A stretch of 64,000 nucleotides of DNA from positions 124,001 to 188,000 of the forward strand of contig CALPCJ010000002.1 of assembly GCA_943192975.1 (NCBI GenBank). Reading direction: 5' to 3'. The notes beneath the pieces are model-generated. The model did not search any database. It was given only the letters and a program-made list of their open reading frames with translations, and was not told the DNA's origin. Source of the DNA: Senimuribacter intestinalis. Its GTDB lineage: Bacteria > Bacillota > Clostridia > Peptostreptococcales > Anaerovoracaceae. Below, one piece after another: positions 8,271 through 17,066 of this stretch (the stretch's first letter is position 1; each line of letters starts with the position of its first letter). The position numbers were made by a program, and so were the translations under genes.

Positions 8271-9259
8271 TATATCCCTCGTTTCTTCTTCAACAGCTTT
8301 ATCATAGACTCCGGATCATCCAAAAGTGCTTTTGTTTCCGTGTCTATTTCTTCTGAATTGTTCTCTTCTTCAGCAGTATTCTGCATAAGCATCGTCTCGT
8401 TACGTTGTTCTGCTTCTGAAGCTAATTTCTCCATCTCCTCAGCTTCAAATAACATCTCCATAGTATTTATTCGTGACGACTCTATCTTAAATAAATATTC
8501 ATCTGCTTCAGCCACGCGATCAGCGTAAGTCTCTTCATATTGTTGTTCAAGACCCCAGAAGCATCTTTCTATTTCTGCTGCGAAGCTGATGCCGGTGTCG
8601 TGCTCTATTTCCCACAACTCATCCATATAAGCGTACGCTGGTCTATGGGTGCTTCTATTTCTTGCAGGATATTCACCCGCCACCGTCTTAAATCGGATGC
8701 TTTCCCGTACATATGAGTAGTATTCTATAAATCCCGTATAGTCCGGAGAATACATTAAATCATCATACAGTTCTTCCATCTGATCATAAGTTTTTATGAT
8801 GTCAGATATGTAATAATTGTTGCCTGCGGAATCGTATGCCCGGCAGGTAAAGATTATGCCATCTTCCGAGAATACAACGCAGATATTAAAACCATCACTG
8901 GCTTTGTTGATAATCTTTGTAAAGGCAATACTAAATTCCACAGGATCTAATATGGAATTCCGTGTTACAACTACCTTACAGGGGATTAACCCTCTCTTTG
9001 TTTCCTTGTGAAATTCTGCGAAGGTTGCAATATCACCCACGGCAGAAATAAACTCTATCTCCTGCCTGGTATATATTTCATCTTTGTTTCCATTTAAAAA
9101 TACAAATTTTTCGAAGGTTCCAGCATACTGTGTGGACTTGTCTATCAGCAATCCCGATGGCAGGAGCAATTCAGCTACTGTATCGACGGAATAGAATTCA
9201 TATGCTGATAGCACAAATTCGTCGCATGCATCTGCCTCCTTGCTCCAATCTCTACTCAT
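8270..9259 (-). CDS. Uncharacterised 329-residue defence-operon protein
   Basis: I do not recognise a family. The protein is acidic and soluble. Residues ~1-200 look like a compact alpha/beta domain, and ~225-325 are rich in Glu, Lys and Met and probably helical or coiled-coil. No Walker, nuclease or zinc motif is evident. It starts 7 bp after the 184-residue gene and its stop overlaps the next start, so it belongs to the phosphorothioation operon; a role in the restriction half is inferred only from position. Confidence 0.5.
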   Translation of the reverse strand: MSRDWSKEADACDEFVLSAYEFYSVDTVAELLLPSGLLIDKSTQYAGTFEKFVFLNGNKDEIYTRQEIEFISAVGDIATFAEFHKETKRGLIPCKVVVTRNSILDPVEFSIAFTKIINKASDGFNICVVFSEDGIIFTCRAYDSAGNNYYISDIIKTYDQMEELYDDLMYSPDYTGFIEYYSYVRESIRFKTVAGEYPARNRSTHRPAYAYMDELWEIEHDTGISFAAEIERCFWGLEQQYEETYADRVAEADEYLFKIESSRINTMEMLFEAEEMEKLASEAEQRNETMLMQNTAEEENNSEEIDTETKALLDDPESMIKLLKKKRGI

Positions 9260-9266
9260 ATCTCAA

Positions 9267-9821
9267 TCACTTATTAAGAATCGAGTCAATGCTCGCCTTT
9301 AACGCCTCTCCGTCCTGCTCTTCGTTGAATTTCTTTACATAATCAAATATTCTTCTAAGGTAGGAGTCATCATCGGTACACTGATCAACAAACTGCTCAT
9401 GAAGTACATCTATTCCACCCAGAAAGTACTCATTAAATATTTTCATGTTCTCAGCAATCTGGGCTTTATCCTCCTCCGATGTCTCTGATAATCTAAAAGC
9501 ACGATATATCCGCTTCTCCTCGTCAGGTTCTGAATCCTCATCAATCAGCATAAGTATCTGATAAACAAAACGAAGCTCAGCCTTCCTCTTTGAAATCTGC
9601 TCATACAAGATACCAACATCGCCGTCAGCAGAAGACCCCATGGGAATTCTTCTCCTATACTGGTATCCTATCAGCGGGCACACAGTATAAGCATCAACAT
9701 ACGATGTGAAGATCTTGAAATTATTATGCTGAGCCCTATCTGGGACGTTACCTCTTAACTCACACAAGTCTTTTAAATAATTAGCCTGTATACCGTAAAA
9801 ATCCTGATTTCCATCAAACAT
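9267..9821 (-). CDS. Uncharacterised 184-residue defence-operon protein
   Basis: Function unknown. I choose the ATG at 9821 (MFDGNQDFYGIQ) and not the longer ORF beginning at 9875, because GGAGG lies 6 bases upstream and the longer version would overlap the SMC-like gene by 62 bp. The chosen start overlaps that gene's stop by 8 bp. The sequence is largely helical and charged (SKRKAELRFVYQILMLIDEDSEPDEEKRIYRAF), reminiscent of a small partner of an SMC-like ATPase; that is inference from position only. Confidence 0.5.
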   Translation of the reverse strand: MFDGNQDFYGIQANYLKDLCELRGNVPDRAQHNNFKIFTSYVDAYTVCPLIGYQYRRRIPMGSSADGDVGILYEQISKRKAELRFVYQILMLIDEDSEPDEEKRIYRAFRLSETSEEDKAQIAENMKIFNEYFLGGIDVLHEQFVDQCTDDDSYLRRIFDYVKKFNEEQDGEALKASIDSILNK

Positions 9822-11817
9822 GAGAAGCCTCCTTCCTAATATGCGTGGAAGTATCGATTTCCTTACCTTGTCCATCTCTGTCTTTCAGAATGGTATAGCT
9901 GATTCCGACATACTGGTCGAGGTTCTTCGCTGCATATTCCCAGTCCTTCTGCATAACAGCCATAATCACCTGATTTGCTGTCTTGGGAAGGATCTTACAA
10001 ATATTATCAATGTGAATCTCATCCACGTTTGAAAAAGGCGCATCCATTACAAGCGGATAAACCTGCCCGAGTTTCATTTCACTGTCGTCCAAGATCTTAT
10101 CTTTAGCCATTGAAACAAGTGCCGCAATGAAGGCAAAACTCTTTACGGCCTTCAGACCATCCGATTCTTCAGTCGTTACATCACTATATTTTACTCGGTA
10201 CTTATCATCAATAATGATTGAGCGTTCACCGTGATACATACGAGCAAAGTTATCATTTACTCTATTCTGCAGCTGATCTCTCACGATTATTTCCTTACTC
10301 TGGTAGGTTTGAATCAGCCACTCCAGCACCTTTTCTGCATATGCAATATATCTAGCCACTCTGGAATTCTTGCTGCTGCTCTTTGCGTATTTTTCTATAG
10401 CATTTTCGCAGTTTCTGATATTGGCATCGCAGCTTCCGATTTCAGCATTAATCTGATTATAGTCATCCAGTGCTTCTCTATACTTGGTGCTTGCCTCCCT
10501 TCTTTTCTCTTCTATAGCTTTTGCATCAGTATCATCAATAATCTGATCCGATGCTGCTTTAAGGTCATCCTGAAGTTGACCGATTCTGCGTAGTGTTTCT
10601 CTGTAATCCTTATACTTTTCCGAAACACCATCGCAGTATGATTCGCTTCCGGCAAGATATCCTTCAGCCTTATTCTTATAATTACTTACTACTGTTCCTA
10701 TCTGTTCCGGTGGAAGCTTTTTTCGCTCTGCCATGACAAGATTGTAAGGAGCAGTATGCGGATCCAACCTGGTGCCGCAAATACAAACTCCTCTGCGAAT
10801 CAGGTAATCAATAGATTCCTGTTCCATTGCCGGTACGCTTTCAGTGGCATCTTTAACTGCCTCAAGCATATCTAATGATTTTTTGATGGCGGGCATACCG
10901 AAAAAAGCGTACGGTCTAGTATTGAACGCAGCTACCATAGCTTTTTTACAGGCTTCTAAGCGTTCCTGCTCTCTCTTCAGTGCGCTCTCAATACGATCGC
11001 GCTCCTGTTTTGCCTTTTTCACCTGCTCAACATTGCTCTTTGAAAGTTCTGCACTATACTCGCGCTCCTTGCCATGCCAGTAGTCGCGTTCTTTCTCCGC
11101 ATTCTGAAGATTATCCTGTAACATAGCTTTTTTCTTGCGATATGTTTCCAGGCTATCTCTTGCCTTCTCTGCAGCGGCATTGCCAGATGTATCAATCATC
11201 CCGTTAAACTTTTTTGCTACAGCTTGAAGATGATCTCTTGAATGCTCAAGTATGTCCAGACGCATCAGCCCCCTAACTGCCTTAGAAAGGTCTGTTCTGT
11301 TCGCAATCCCAGATATGCGCTCTCCGCCGAAGAAGAAGTAATCGGACAAATCAGTAGGAAGAACGCGATCAATCGATTCTGCAATATTGTTTCTCTCTAC
11401 ATTTGTTTTTGTCTGTCCATCCTGAAGAAGGTATTCCAGAGTAAGATCTTCATCTGGCTTTTTATTTAGAGTAACAACAACCTCATCACCTTCTGTCCGC
11501 CTGTCACTACATACATATGTAAAGGATCTCTTCAGAATATACTGCATATCATCGTGAATAAAGCTGACAGCAACATATGTAGTCTGAGTGTCCCCTACAT
11601 GCATGTTTGAGCGGACATCGCTATTAAGCAGAACCGGGTCTTCGAAGCCATTCTTTCCATAGAGGCACCATTCAAAGGCTCTGATGATAGTCGTTTTACC
11701 GGAAGTATTAACACCGATCAGTACCGTGACATTTTTCTCCTTGTCAGTGGAGAATTCTATTGACTGTTTTCCAACATATTGCCGGAAATTATACATTTCA
11801 ATACTTTGTATAATCAT
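9814..11817 (-). CDS. SMC/Rad50-type ATPase, DndD-like
   Basis: A 667-residue AAA_23/RecF-SMC-type ATPase. Walker A is GVNTSGKTT at residues 35-43, coiled coils fill ~210-310 and ~390-500, a CxC (VCICGTRLD) sits near residue 340 where Rad50-like proteins have their hook, and the Walker B region YPLVMDAPFSNVDE is near residue 600. This is the layout of DndD and related DNA-defence ATPases. In Dnd systems DndD belongs to the modification machine, but here an SspC-like ATPase already fills that role, so this one more likely serves restriction or DNA sensing. Its ATG overlaps the stop of the 53-codon gene (ATGA) and has a GGAGGTGGAG ribosome site. Confidence 0.78.
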   Translation of the reverse strand: MIIQSIEMYNFRQYVGKQSIEFSTDKEKNVTVLIGVNTSGKTTIIRAFEWCLYGKNGFEDPVLLNSDVRSNMHVGDTQTTYVAVSFIHDDMQYILKRSFTYVCSDRRTEGDEVVVTLNKKPDEDLTLEYLLQDGQTKTNVERNNIAESIDRVLPTDLSDYFFFGGERISGIANRTDLSKAVRGLMRLDILEHSRDHLQAVAKKFNGMIDTSGNAAAEKARDSLETYRKKKAMLQDNLQNAEKERDYWHGKEREYSAELSKSNVEQVKKAKQERDRIESALKREQERLEACKKAMVAAFNTRPYAFFGMPAIKKSLDMLEAVKDATESVPAMEQESIDYLIRRGVCICGTRLDPHTAPYNLVMAERKKLPPEQIGTVVSNYKNKAEGYLAGSESYCDGVSEKYKDYRETLRRIGQLQDDLKAASDQIIDDTDAKAIEEKRREASTKYREALDDYNQINAEIGSCDANIRNCENAIEKYAKSSSKNSRVARYIAYAEKVLEWLIQTYQSKEIIVRDQLQNRVNDNFARMYHGERSIIIDDKYRVKYSDVTTEESDGLKAVKSFAFIAALVSMAKDKILDDSEMKLGQVYPLVMDAPFSNVDEIHIDNICKILPKTANQVIMAVMQKDWEYAAKNLDQYVGISYTILKDRDGQGKEIDTSTHIRKEASHV

Positions 11818-11975
11818 CGTTTCTCCACCTCCGTCATAATCATCCTCTGGATTTTGTCAATCATGGCCGGATTAGATTCTTTCTTAACGATGTTATCCGT
11901 TTCCATCTCCAGCAACCTTAACTTGATGGTATCAACCTTCTTTTCATCCAGTTTGTCATTCGAATTCGTCTCCAT
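11814..11975 (-). CDS. 53-residue protein between helicase and SMC-like ATPase
   Basis: A very small gene that I accept as real. Its ATG (11973-11975) has GAGGAGG six bases upstream, it overlaps the helicase 3' end by 20 bp in another frame, and its stop overlaps the next ATG as ATGA. The protein (METNSNDKLDEKKV... ending MTEVEKR) is charged and probably helical. No family is known to me. It could be an adaptor between the helicase and the ATPase, or partly a translational coupler. Confidence 0.6.
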   Translation of the reverse strand: METNSNDKLDEKKVDTIKLRLLEMETDNIVKKESNPAMIDKIQRMIMTEVEKR

Positions 11976-14142
11976 CGATGGCCTCCTCTGTTTCTTTTTC
12001 TGTAATTCCAAATGTTACTTCTATGTCATTGATGAGTTCATCGGAATCTCGTGCATTCTTTGCTATTTTTCCGAACTCTTTAATCCTTTGTAGCTCTCGC
12101 TTAGCCAATGCCTTTTCACAATTGAAGTCAGGGCTATAAGGATTAACATCTTCCATAGGTTCAGTCAGGGTGACAAAGTCATATATCACCGCATAGGGTT
12201 TGTCCTTTGCAAGCCTTAACACACGACCACGCCTCTGGATATATTCTTTTGGATTGGTTGTACTTGCCAGTATAAATGCGGTCTTAATACTCGGTATATT
12301 AACACCTTCATCCAAGCATTTTATTGCGATGATTGCCTGATATGGAGAAGCGGTTGCAAAGCAGCGTTTTATCACTTCTCGCTCTTCTGCGGACTCATTT
12401 GATGTAAAGTGAGTAACTTTCATACCTAGATCATTACCGAGCATTTTAGAAACCAAAACAATCTGCCTTTCGCCTTCCTCATCTCTCTCTGTATAATCCG
12501 CTGAAAAATCCTGTGTTCTTGTCGCGCCGCAATAAACCAAAATGTGTGTGTCTTCCTTATAATCTCCCATTAACTCGTGAAGCTTGGATAACTTGCTCTT
12601 GGCTCCGGCTACAACTCGCGCTCTCTGAAGAAGGAGTCTTTTCCCCTTTTCGGTTATTATCAGCTTTCCGTGTTTATCTTTATGGCATTCTTTTGACGCA
12701 AGATACGAAAGCTCTTTATATCTTCCATACTCATCCTCATCAAGATATACAAGAACTGGATAGTAATAGTACGGCGTAAGCTTTTTTTCATCGATAGCTC
12801 TCTTTAAATCGTATTCTATACACTTGTCGCCAAAGTAATCTTTAAGAACATTCGTCCCCTCCTCATCACCGTGCCTGTCCAACGTAGCAGACAAGGCAAG
12901 TCTGTACTGAATTTCAGGATATAGCTTTGTTCTTAAATTAGGAGCGCCAAAATTATGTGCCTCATCCACAAGTAGTAATGTATCCTTGCCAAGCTGCTTC
13001 ATCTGCTCGCTGACAAATTTGGAAGAGTATGTCGCATTCGTTGTGACAAAGCAGAATGTATTTATAACTCCCAGTGAAAAGTCCAAGATGTCATCTTCCA
13101 AGCGCTTTTTCCAATTCTTCTGTTTAGAGGCGGAGTATCCCATCGTAGGAGTCATATTGAATAGCTCTATATCCTCTACCCACTGTTCAACAAGATGCTG
13201 ATAAGGACACACAATAATAATGGCAAGTCTCTTTGTATCCTCATAAAGTCGAGCTACAGCACCAAGCCCGGTATATGTCTTTCCGGTTCCGGTAGCCATA
13301 TCGAAAATTCCTCTATAACCATTCTCTGCCCATTTATTTATGGCTTCTTCCTGGTATGGTCTAAAATCAAACCCACTTGGAACGTGAGGAATTCCTTTAT
13401 CCGGAACATCTACATAGGTATCATATTCTTCTTCCTCTTCAGAGATCTCCTCCTTGGTGAAAAAGGGATCTAACTCCGGCTTTCTCATCACCTCAAATTT
13501 GTCCTTTAACACTTTCGGAAAATCTAATATTTCAAGATCATCATCCTGCTTATTCCAAAGTTGCTCGAAATCCTCCTGGATGTCGTCTACATATGCCTTT
13601 GACTCTTCCCATGATTTGAATACCACGATGGATTCTGAATTAACATGGAACGCGTTTATTGTTTCGTTGAGTGAGCCGGTGAAGACAATTTTATTGCCGT
13701 TCTCGTCAGTTACTATGCCCACTTTTTCGTGATACATACCCATCGATTTGCTTGGCGGAGTAAAAGCGACCTTAATATCCAGAAACCCCTCCTCTATTAG
13801 GTATGCAAGAAAATTTAGCCTCTCTTCCTCGAAATAATTTTCCGGTTCTTTGAAATCTCTCATAAGAGCCCTTCCAATTATTTCTTTATGTTCATAACCT
13901 TTGTTTATTGCCTCGATATCTTCTTCTGATAGCCTCGGAGATACAATAAACTGGATTTTACCCTTATTTTTTGTTAATCCCTTTAACCCTTTAGTAAGAT
14001 CAATCAATGCACCCGACGTAAAAAAGCCAACGGCTCTTTGATAAAGGACAGCTTCTTTCAGCACGGGCGTATAAAATTCCCGCACAACATTGTTCTTATA
14101 TGTCTTGTAATATCTGAGCAAAGGAATGTCCCTGAATGACAT
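11956..14142 (-). CDS. Superfamily 2 DEAH helicase with N-terminal PLD-like nuclease domain
   Basis: A 728-residue fusion. The N-terminal ~200 residues are a phospholipase D-like nuclease domain with one HxK motif (MYHEKVGIV, H138/K140) and a following GSLNET. Then comes an SF2 helicase core: Q-like FDFRPYQEEAINKW, Walker A ATGTGKT near 284-290, DEAH (LLLVDEAHNFG) at ~393-396, SAT-type ALSATLDR, and motif VI YIQRRGRVLRL. It probably translocates on and cuts foreign or unmodified DNA. I place the start at ATG 14142 (MSFRDIPLLRYYK); GGAGGC lies in the end of the DUF3343 gene and only one base separates the two genes. The architecture is like helicases of several restriction systems, so assignment to SspF/G/H or another named subunit needs a profile search. 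Confidence 0.85.
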   Translation of the reverse strand: MSFRDIPLLRYYKTYKNNVVREFYTPVLKEAVLYQRAVGFFTSGALIDLTKGLKGLTKNKGKIQFIVSPRLSEEDIEAINKGYEHKEIIGRALMRDFKEPENYFEEERLNFLAYLIEEGFLDIKVAFTPPSKSMGMYHEKVGIVTDENGNKIVFTGSLNETINAFHVNSESIVVFKSWEESKAYVDDIQEDFEQLWNKQDDDLEILDFPKVLKDKFEVMRKPELDPFFTKEEISEEEEEYDTYVDVPDKGIPHVPSGFDFRPYQEEAINKWAENGYRGIFDMATGTGKTYTGLGAVARLYEDTKRLAIIIVCPYQHLVEQWVEDIELFNMTPTMGYSASKQKNWKKRLEDDILDFSLGVINTFCFVTTNATYSSKFVSEQMKQLGKDTLLLVDEAHNFGAPNLRTKLYPEIQYRLALSATLDRHGDEEGTNVLKDYFGDKCIEYDLKRAIDEKKLTPYYYYPVLVYLDEDEYGRYKELSYLASKECHKDKHGKLIITEKGKRLLLQRARVVAGAKSKLSKLHELMGDYKEDTHILVYCGATRTQDFSADYTERDEEGERQIVLVSKMLGNDLGMKVTHFTSNESAEEREVIKRCFATASPYQAIIAIKCLDEGVNIPSIKTAFILASTTNPKEYIQRRGRVLRLAKDKPYAVIYDFVTLTEPMEDVNPYSPDFNCEKALAKRELQRIKEFGKIAKNARDSDELINDIEVTFGITEKETEEAIDGDEFE

Positions 14143-14143
14143 C

Positions 14144-14338
14144 TTATGCCTCCTCAATCACTTTGAATTCAATATTTTTTAACAGTTCCAGAGCATTCCT
14201 CTCCTGAGTCATTATACAAACTCCGCAATAGGCTTTATCCTGAACAGGTGTGGGAACTACTTGACATTCAACACCCGCATTTGTGAGCAATTCTTCCGCC
14301 TTAAATACATTGCTCGTGCTGTAAAAAACAATATGCAT
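14144..14338 (-). CDS. DUF3343 putative Se/S carrier protein-like
   Basis: A 64-residue member of the DUF3343 family (described as putative Se/S carrier protein-like). It shows the family's pattern: a beta strand and helix FYSTSNVFKAEELL, then VECQVVPTPVQ and a conserved cysteine in YCGVCI. Here two cysteines form C38-G-V-C41. I use the ATG at 14338, which overlaps the desulfurase stop (TAATG). DUF3343 proteins are known beside EF2568-type cysteine desulfurases and selD in selenium-dependent hydroxylase loci. In this operon it most plausibly carries persulfide sulfur from the desulfurase to the SspD-like protein. That role is inferred. Confidence 0.78.
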   Translation of the reverse strand: MHIVFYSTSNVFKAEELLTNAGVECQVVPTPVQDKAYCGVCIMTQERNALELLKNIEFKVIEEA

Positions 14339-15465
14339 TATCCACACAACTCCTTAATAGCTTCTATAAATAGCCCCACTTCTTCTGCAGTGTTCTGATA
14401 GTTCAGACTTACACGAACTGCACCAGTCTGTACTGTATTGATCGCCTCATGTGCCAGTATTGCACAATGAATTCCGCCTCGAACACAAATGCCTTTTTTA
14501 TCAAGAAAGGCCACAACCTGATCGGACGGAACACCTTTTACATTAAAGCAAAAGGTTGAAACCCTATCTACATCATGATCATAGATAATAACCGGATCAA
14601 TTTTATCTAATTCTCTGATCAGCAAAGTAATCAGTTCTTTTTCTTTTTGAATAATCGATATACGTTCTCTTTCAATAAAACTCAAGCCGGCTTTGAGGCT
14701 GCATATGGCAGGCATATTTATTGTTCCAGCTTCATATCCTTCCGGGAAAATATCTGGATTAACATATTCGTCGCCATGAATACCTGTTCCCCCCTGTATC
14801 AACGGTTTAGGAAGTTCTTTCGACTCGCAGCACAGGCCTCCAACTCCCGGAAGAACTAACAAATCCTTATGTCCAGTAAAGGCAAGATAGTCTATCCCTT
14901 GTTCTTTCATTGACAAGAGAATCTTTCCCCCACCTTGAGAAGCATCAACAAATGTCCTCACACCCTTCTCTTTAAAGAACTTGAAAATATCTTCCCTAAA
15001 CACGATTCTTCCTGTAAGGTTACTTGCAAGCGTAAAGCCTATTAGCCTAGTCTTCTTTGTGGCGTATTTGTCATAAATGACCTCTGGCGATAAAGCCAAG
15101 TCATCTGTCCTCACAACCGAATAATCAATTCGCCCTATCCGTTTAAGGGTTTCCAAAGGTCTAAGTACAGCGTTGTGCTCGAAACAGGAAATGATTACAT
15201 GGTCGCCTTCTTGAAACAAACCATTAAACAGCAGGTTAATTGCTTCTGTAGAATTTTTCGTAAAAATCACACGGTCCGGTTCACTGAGTCCGAAGTGTTT
15301 TCCCACAGTGCATCTTGTTCGATAAAGCCTACGTGAGGCTTCGATGCCAAGTTGGTAACTTCCCCTTCCAGGACTTACACCAACATCTTTCATGTACTCA
15401 AACGCCGCATCATAAACTTCCTGTGGCTTGTTTTTAGTTGTAGCTGCATTATCAAAGTAAACCAT
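14338..15465 (-). CDS. Cysteine desulfurase (SspA role; EF2568-like class V)
   Basis: A 375-residue PLP enzyme that takes sulfur from cysteine as a protein persulfide. It has YFDNAATTKNKP at the N-terminus, FTGHKDLLVLPGVGGL with the PLP lysine, and the sulfur-accepting cysteine in VRGGIHCAILAHE. Details such as GVSPGRGSYQLGIEASR and LIQGGTGIHGDEYVNPDIFPEGYEAGTINMPAI match the EF2568-like branch found in selenium/molybdenum hydroxylase loci, not housekeeping IscS. The true ATG (15463-15465) overlaps the SspD-like stop (TGATG) and has AAGGAG upstream. Context assigns it to sulfur supply for DNA phosphorothioation. Confidence 0.88.
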   Translation of the reverse strand: MVYFDNAATTKNKPQEVYDAAFEYMKDVGVSPGRGSYQLGIEASRRLYRTRCTVGKHFGLSEPDRVIFTKNSTEAINLLFNGLFQEGDHVIISCFEHNAVLRPLETLKRIGRIDYSVVRTDDLALSPEVIYDKYATKKTRLIGFTLASNLTGRIVFREDIFKFFKEKGVRTFVDASQGGGKILLSMKEQGIDYLAFTGHKDLLVLPGVGGLCCESKELPKPLIQGGTGIHGDEYVNPDIFPEGYEAGTINMPAICSLKAGLSFIERERISIIQKEKELITLLIRELDKIDPVIIYDHDVDRVSTFCFNVKGVPSDQVVAFLDKKGICVRGGIHCAILAHEAINTVQTGAVRVSLNYQNTAEEVGLFIEAIKELCG

Positions 15466-17060
15466 CAGGACTCCTTCTTTGCCGATAATACATCGCACAT
15501 AATGCATCCATTGTAGAATTTAGCGATGCAATGCTTGCAATGCGTACACTTTGTTTCGTCTATGTGATAAGAACCATGTATTGTGTCTATAGCTCCATTA
15601 GGACAGGTTGAATCACATGCCGTACATCTGATACAGAACTGATACTTTCTCATCTGGCATTTTATTCTGTTAACCAGATTAGTCGCATCGATTCTGTCCT
15701 CAGGAAGTACTTTTATTATATTTGTTCCAAATTTAATGATCAGCTCACAAACCTTTCGGTACTCATTTGACTTATCGTAGTCGAATACAGATATGTATGT
15801 TGAATCTTTCTTTTCTACAATTTTTAAATCTCCAAGCGGCTTAAATAGCTCTATAACATCCTTGGACAATTTTTTATCTATGATGATATTTCTGGCTTTG
15901 TCCGAAAGATTACATGGTGTATCTGTAATAGAAACATTTCTTACTTTTAAACCGCTTGCGCCTCTTCGTATTCTCCAGCGACCTTCTTCATAATAGTCAT
16001 CCGGATCCTCCTTGCCTGTTTTTAGTGCAAAGTCATATACCATATCCTTCCATCGCTGCATGTAATCAGGATGGTAGATTTCTGTTAGCATCATCGACCA
16101 GTCAGAATTATTTGGGCAACACCAGCATCCAACTCTCTTATATCCGTACTGATAGCATGGATTAACAGTCATCTTCTTATACAGTATGTAAAGCCACACA
16201 TCATAATCTTTCCATTCGATTATAGGCATCGCGTTGATCTGCGACGATATTTTTGATTCCTCGCGAGTCCTTTCATACCTTGATCTTGCTACAGATTCAC
16301 TATGACGAATGCCAAGGAAGGTAAGACTCTTCCCCGGAAGATTATCGAATTCCTTGTTTAGATTGCTCGTCTTAAATATCGTACAACACCATCGTTCATG
16401 CTGACTCGGAGGGCCAAATACTTTACATAGCTTAAAAAAGTCATTATCTGTCTCTGTTGGTAGCAGCGCAACTCTTGGATTCTCTTTTCTGAATCCTCCA
16501 TTTACATACTCATATGTTTCCGGAAATTCCAACGTGGTATCGCCAAAGAAGTGTATTATGGAATCCGTCTGTAGGGCATCCATAACAATCCGGCTAACAA
16601 CCGAAGAGTCCTTCCCTCCTGAAAACGAAATGGTTGGAATATATTCCGGCGAAGGGTACTTTGATATAGTCTCATGAATATACTGTTCTGCTTCAAATAC
16701 AATATTCTTTATGTATGTCTCGTTTGCACGAACAACATTCTGATACCCTTCATAGTCTTCAATCTCTATGTCATTTCGCAATTCCTCAGCGCACAACAGG
16801 TGGTCTTTATTCTTATACCAGTCCCTATATGAAATTCGTTTTATTTTTCCATCATAATAATAATTGCTTCCCCCAAGGTACCAGATATCCTTGCTCACGA
16901 GATCTTCCCCAGTGATTTTACTCAAAAGCTTCCGCTCTTGCTTAAATACCGGGTTGCAAATAGAGCTCTCGGAGATTTTAATAACCTTTCCATCACAGGT
17001 ACACTCGTGTAAGCCTTTATCAAATATCGGAACTCCACATTTTTTACACCAGTAAATCAT
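15465..17060 (-). CDS. SspD/DndC-like PAPS-reductase-family sulfurtransferase with Zn ribbon and ferredoxin
   Basis: A 531-residue protein with three parts. Residues 5-22 hold a Zn ribbon (C5, C8, C20, C22). The PAPS-reductase/ATP-pyrophosphatase domain has its PP-loop SFSGGKDSS at 145-153 and cysteine motifs RWCCTIF and GCWCCPNN. The C-terminal 56 residues form a two-cluster ferredoxin (C476, C479, C482, C486 and C505, C508, C511, C522). DndC and SspD activate the DNA backbone by adenylation and insert sulfur; this is the matching component. The fused ferredoxin suggests an on-board electron supply. A methanogen/Clostridia-type PAPS reductase of other function is the alternative, but the operon argues against it. 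Confidence 0.82.
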   Translation of the reverse strand: MIYWCKKCGVPIFDKGLHECTCDGKVIKISESSICNPVFKQERKLLSKITGEDLVSKDIWYLGGSNYYYDGKIKRISYRDWYKNKDHLLCAEELRNDIEIEDYEGYQNVVRANETYIKNIVFEAEQYIHETISKYPSPEYIPTISFSGGKDSSVVSRIVMDALQTDSIIHFFGDTTLEFPETYEYVNGGFRKENPRVALLPTETDNDFFKLCKVFGPPSQHERWCCTIFKTSNLNKEFDNLPGKSLTFLGIRHSESVARSRYERTREESKISSQINAMPIIEWKDYDVWLYILYKKMTVNPCYQYGYKRVGCWCCPNNSDWSMMLTEIYHPDYMQRWKDMVYDFALKTGKEDPDDYYEEGRWRIRRGASGLKVRNVSITDTPCNLSDKARNIIIDKKLSKDVIELFKPLGDLKIVEKKDSTYISVFDYDKSNEYRKVCELIIKFGTNIIKVLPEDRIDATNLVNRIKCQMRKYQFCIRCTACDSTCPNGAIDTIHGSYHIDETKCTHCKHCIAKFYNGCIMCDVLSAKKES

Positions 17061-17066
17061 TGTCCA

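Noticed and set aside
11956..14142. DISARM or similar helicase-PLD defence
   Set aside because: A PLD-type nuclease and helicase are present, but no DISARM methyltransferase and no DUF1998 protein; the operon's modification genes are sulfur-related.
14158..14347. Longer DUF3343 ORF from ATG 14347
   Set aside because: ATG 14338 forms a TAATG overlap with the desulfurase stop and gives the family's normal N-terminus; the upstream ATG would add three residues inside the desulfurase gene.
9814..17060. Classical dndBCDE cluster
   Set aside because: There is no DndB (DGQHR) or DndE-sized protein, and DUF4007 plus the large ATPase are Ssp markers, although a DndD-like ATPase is present.
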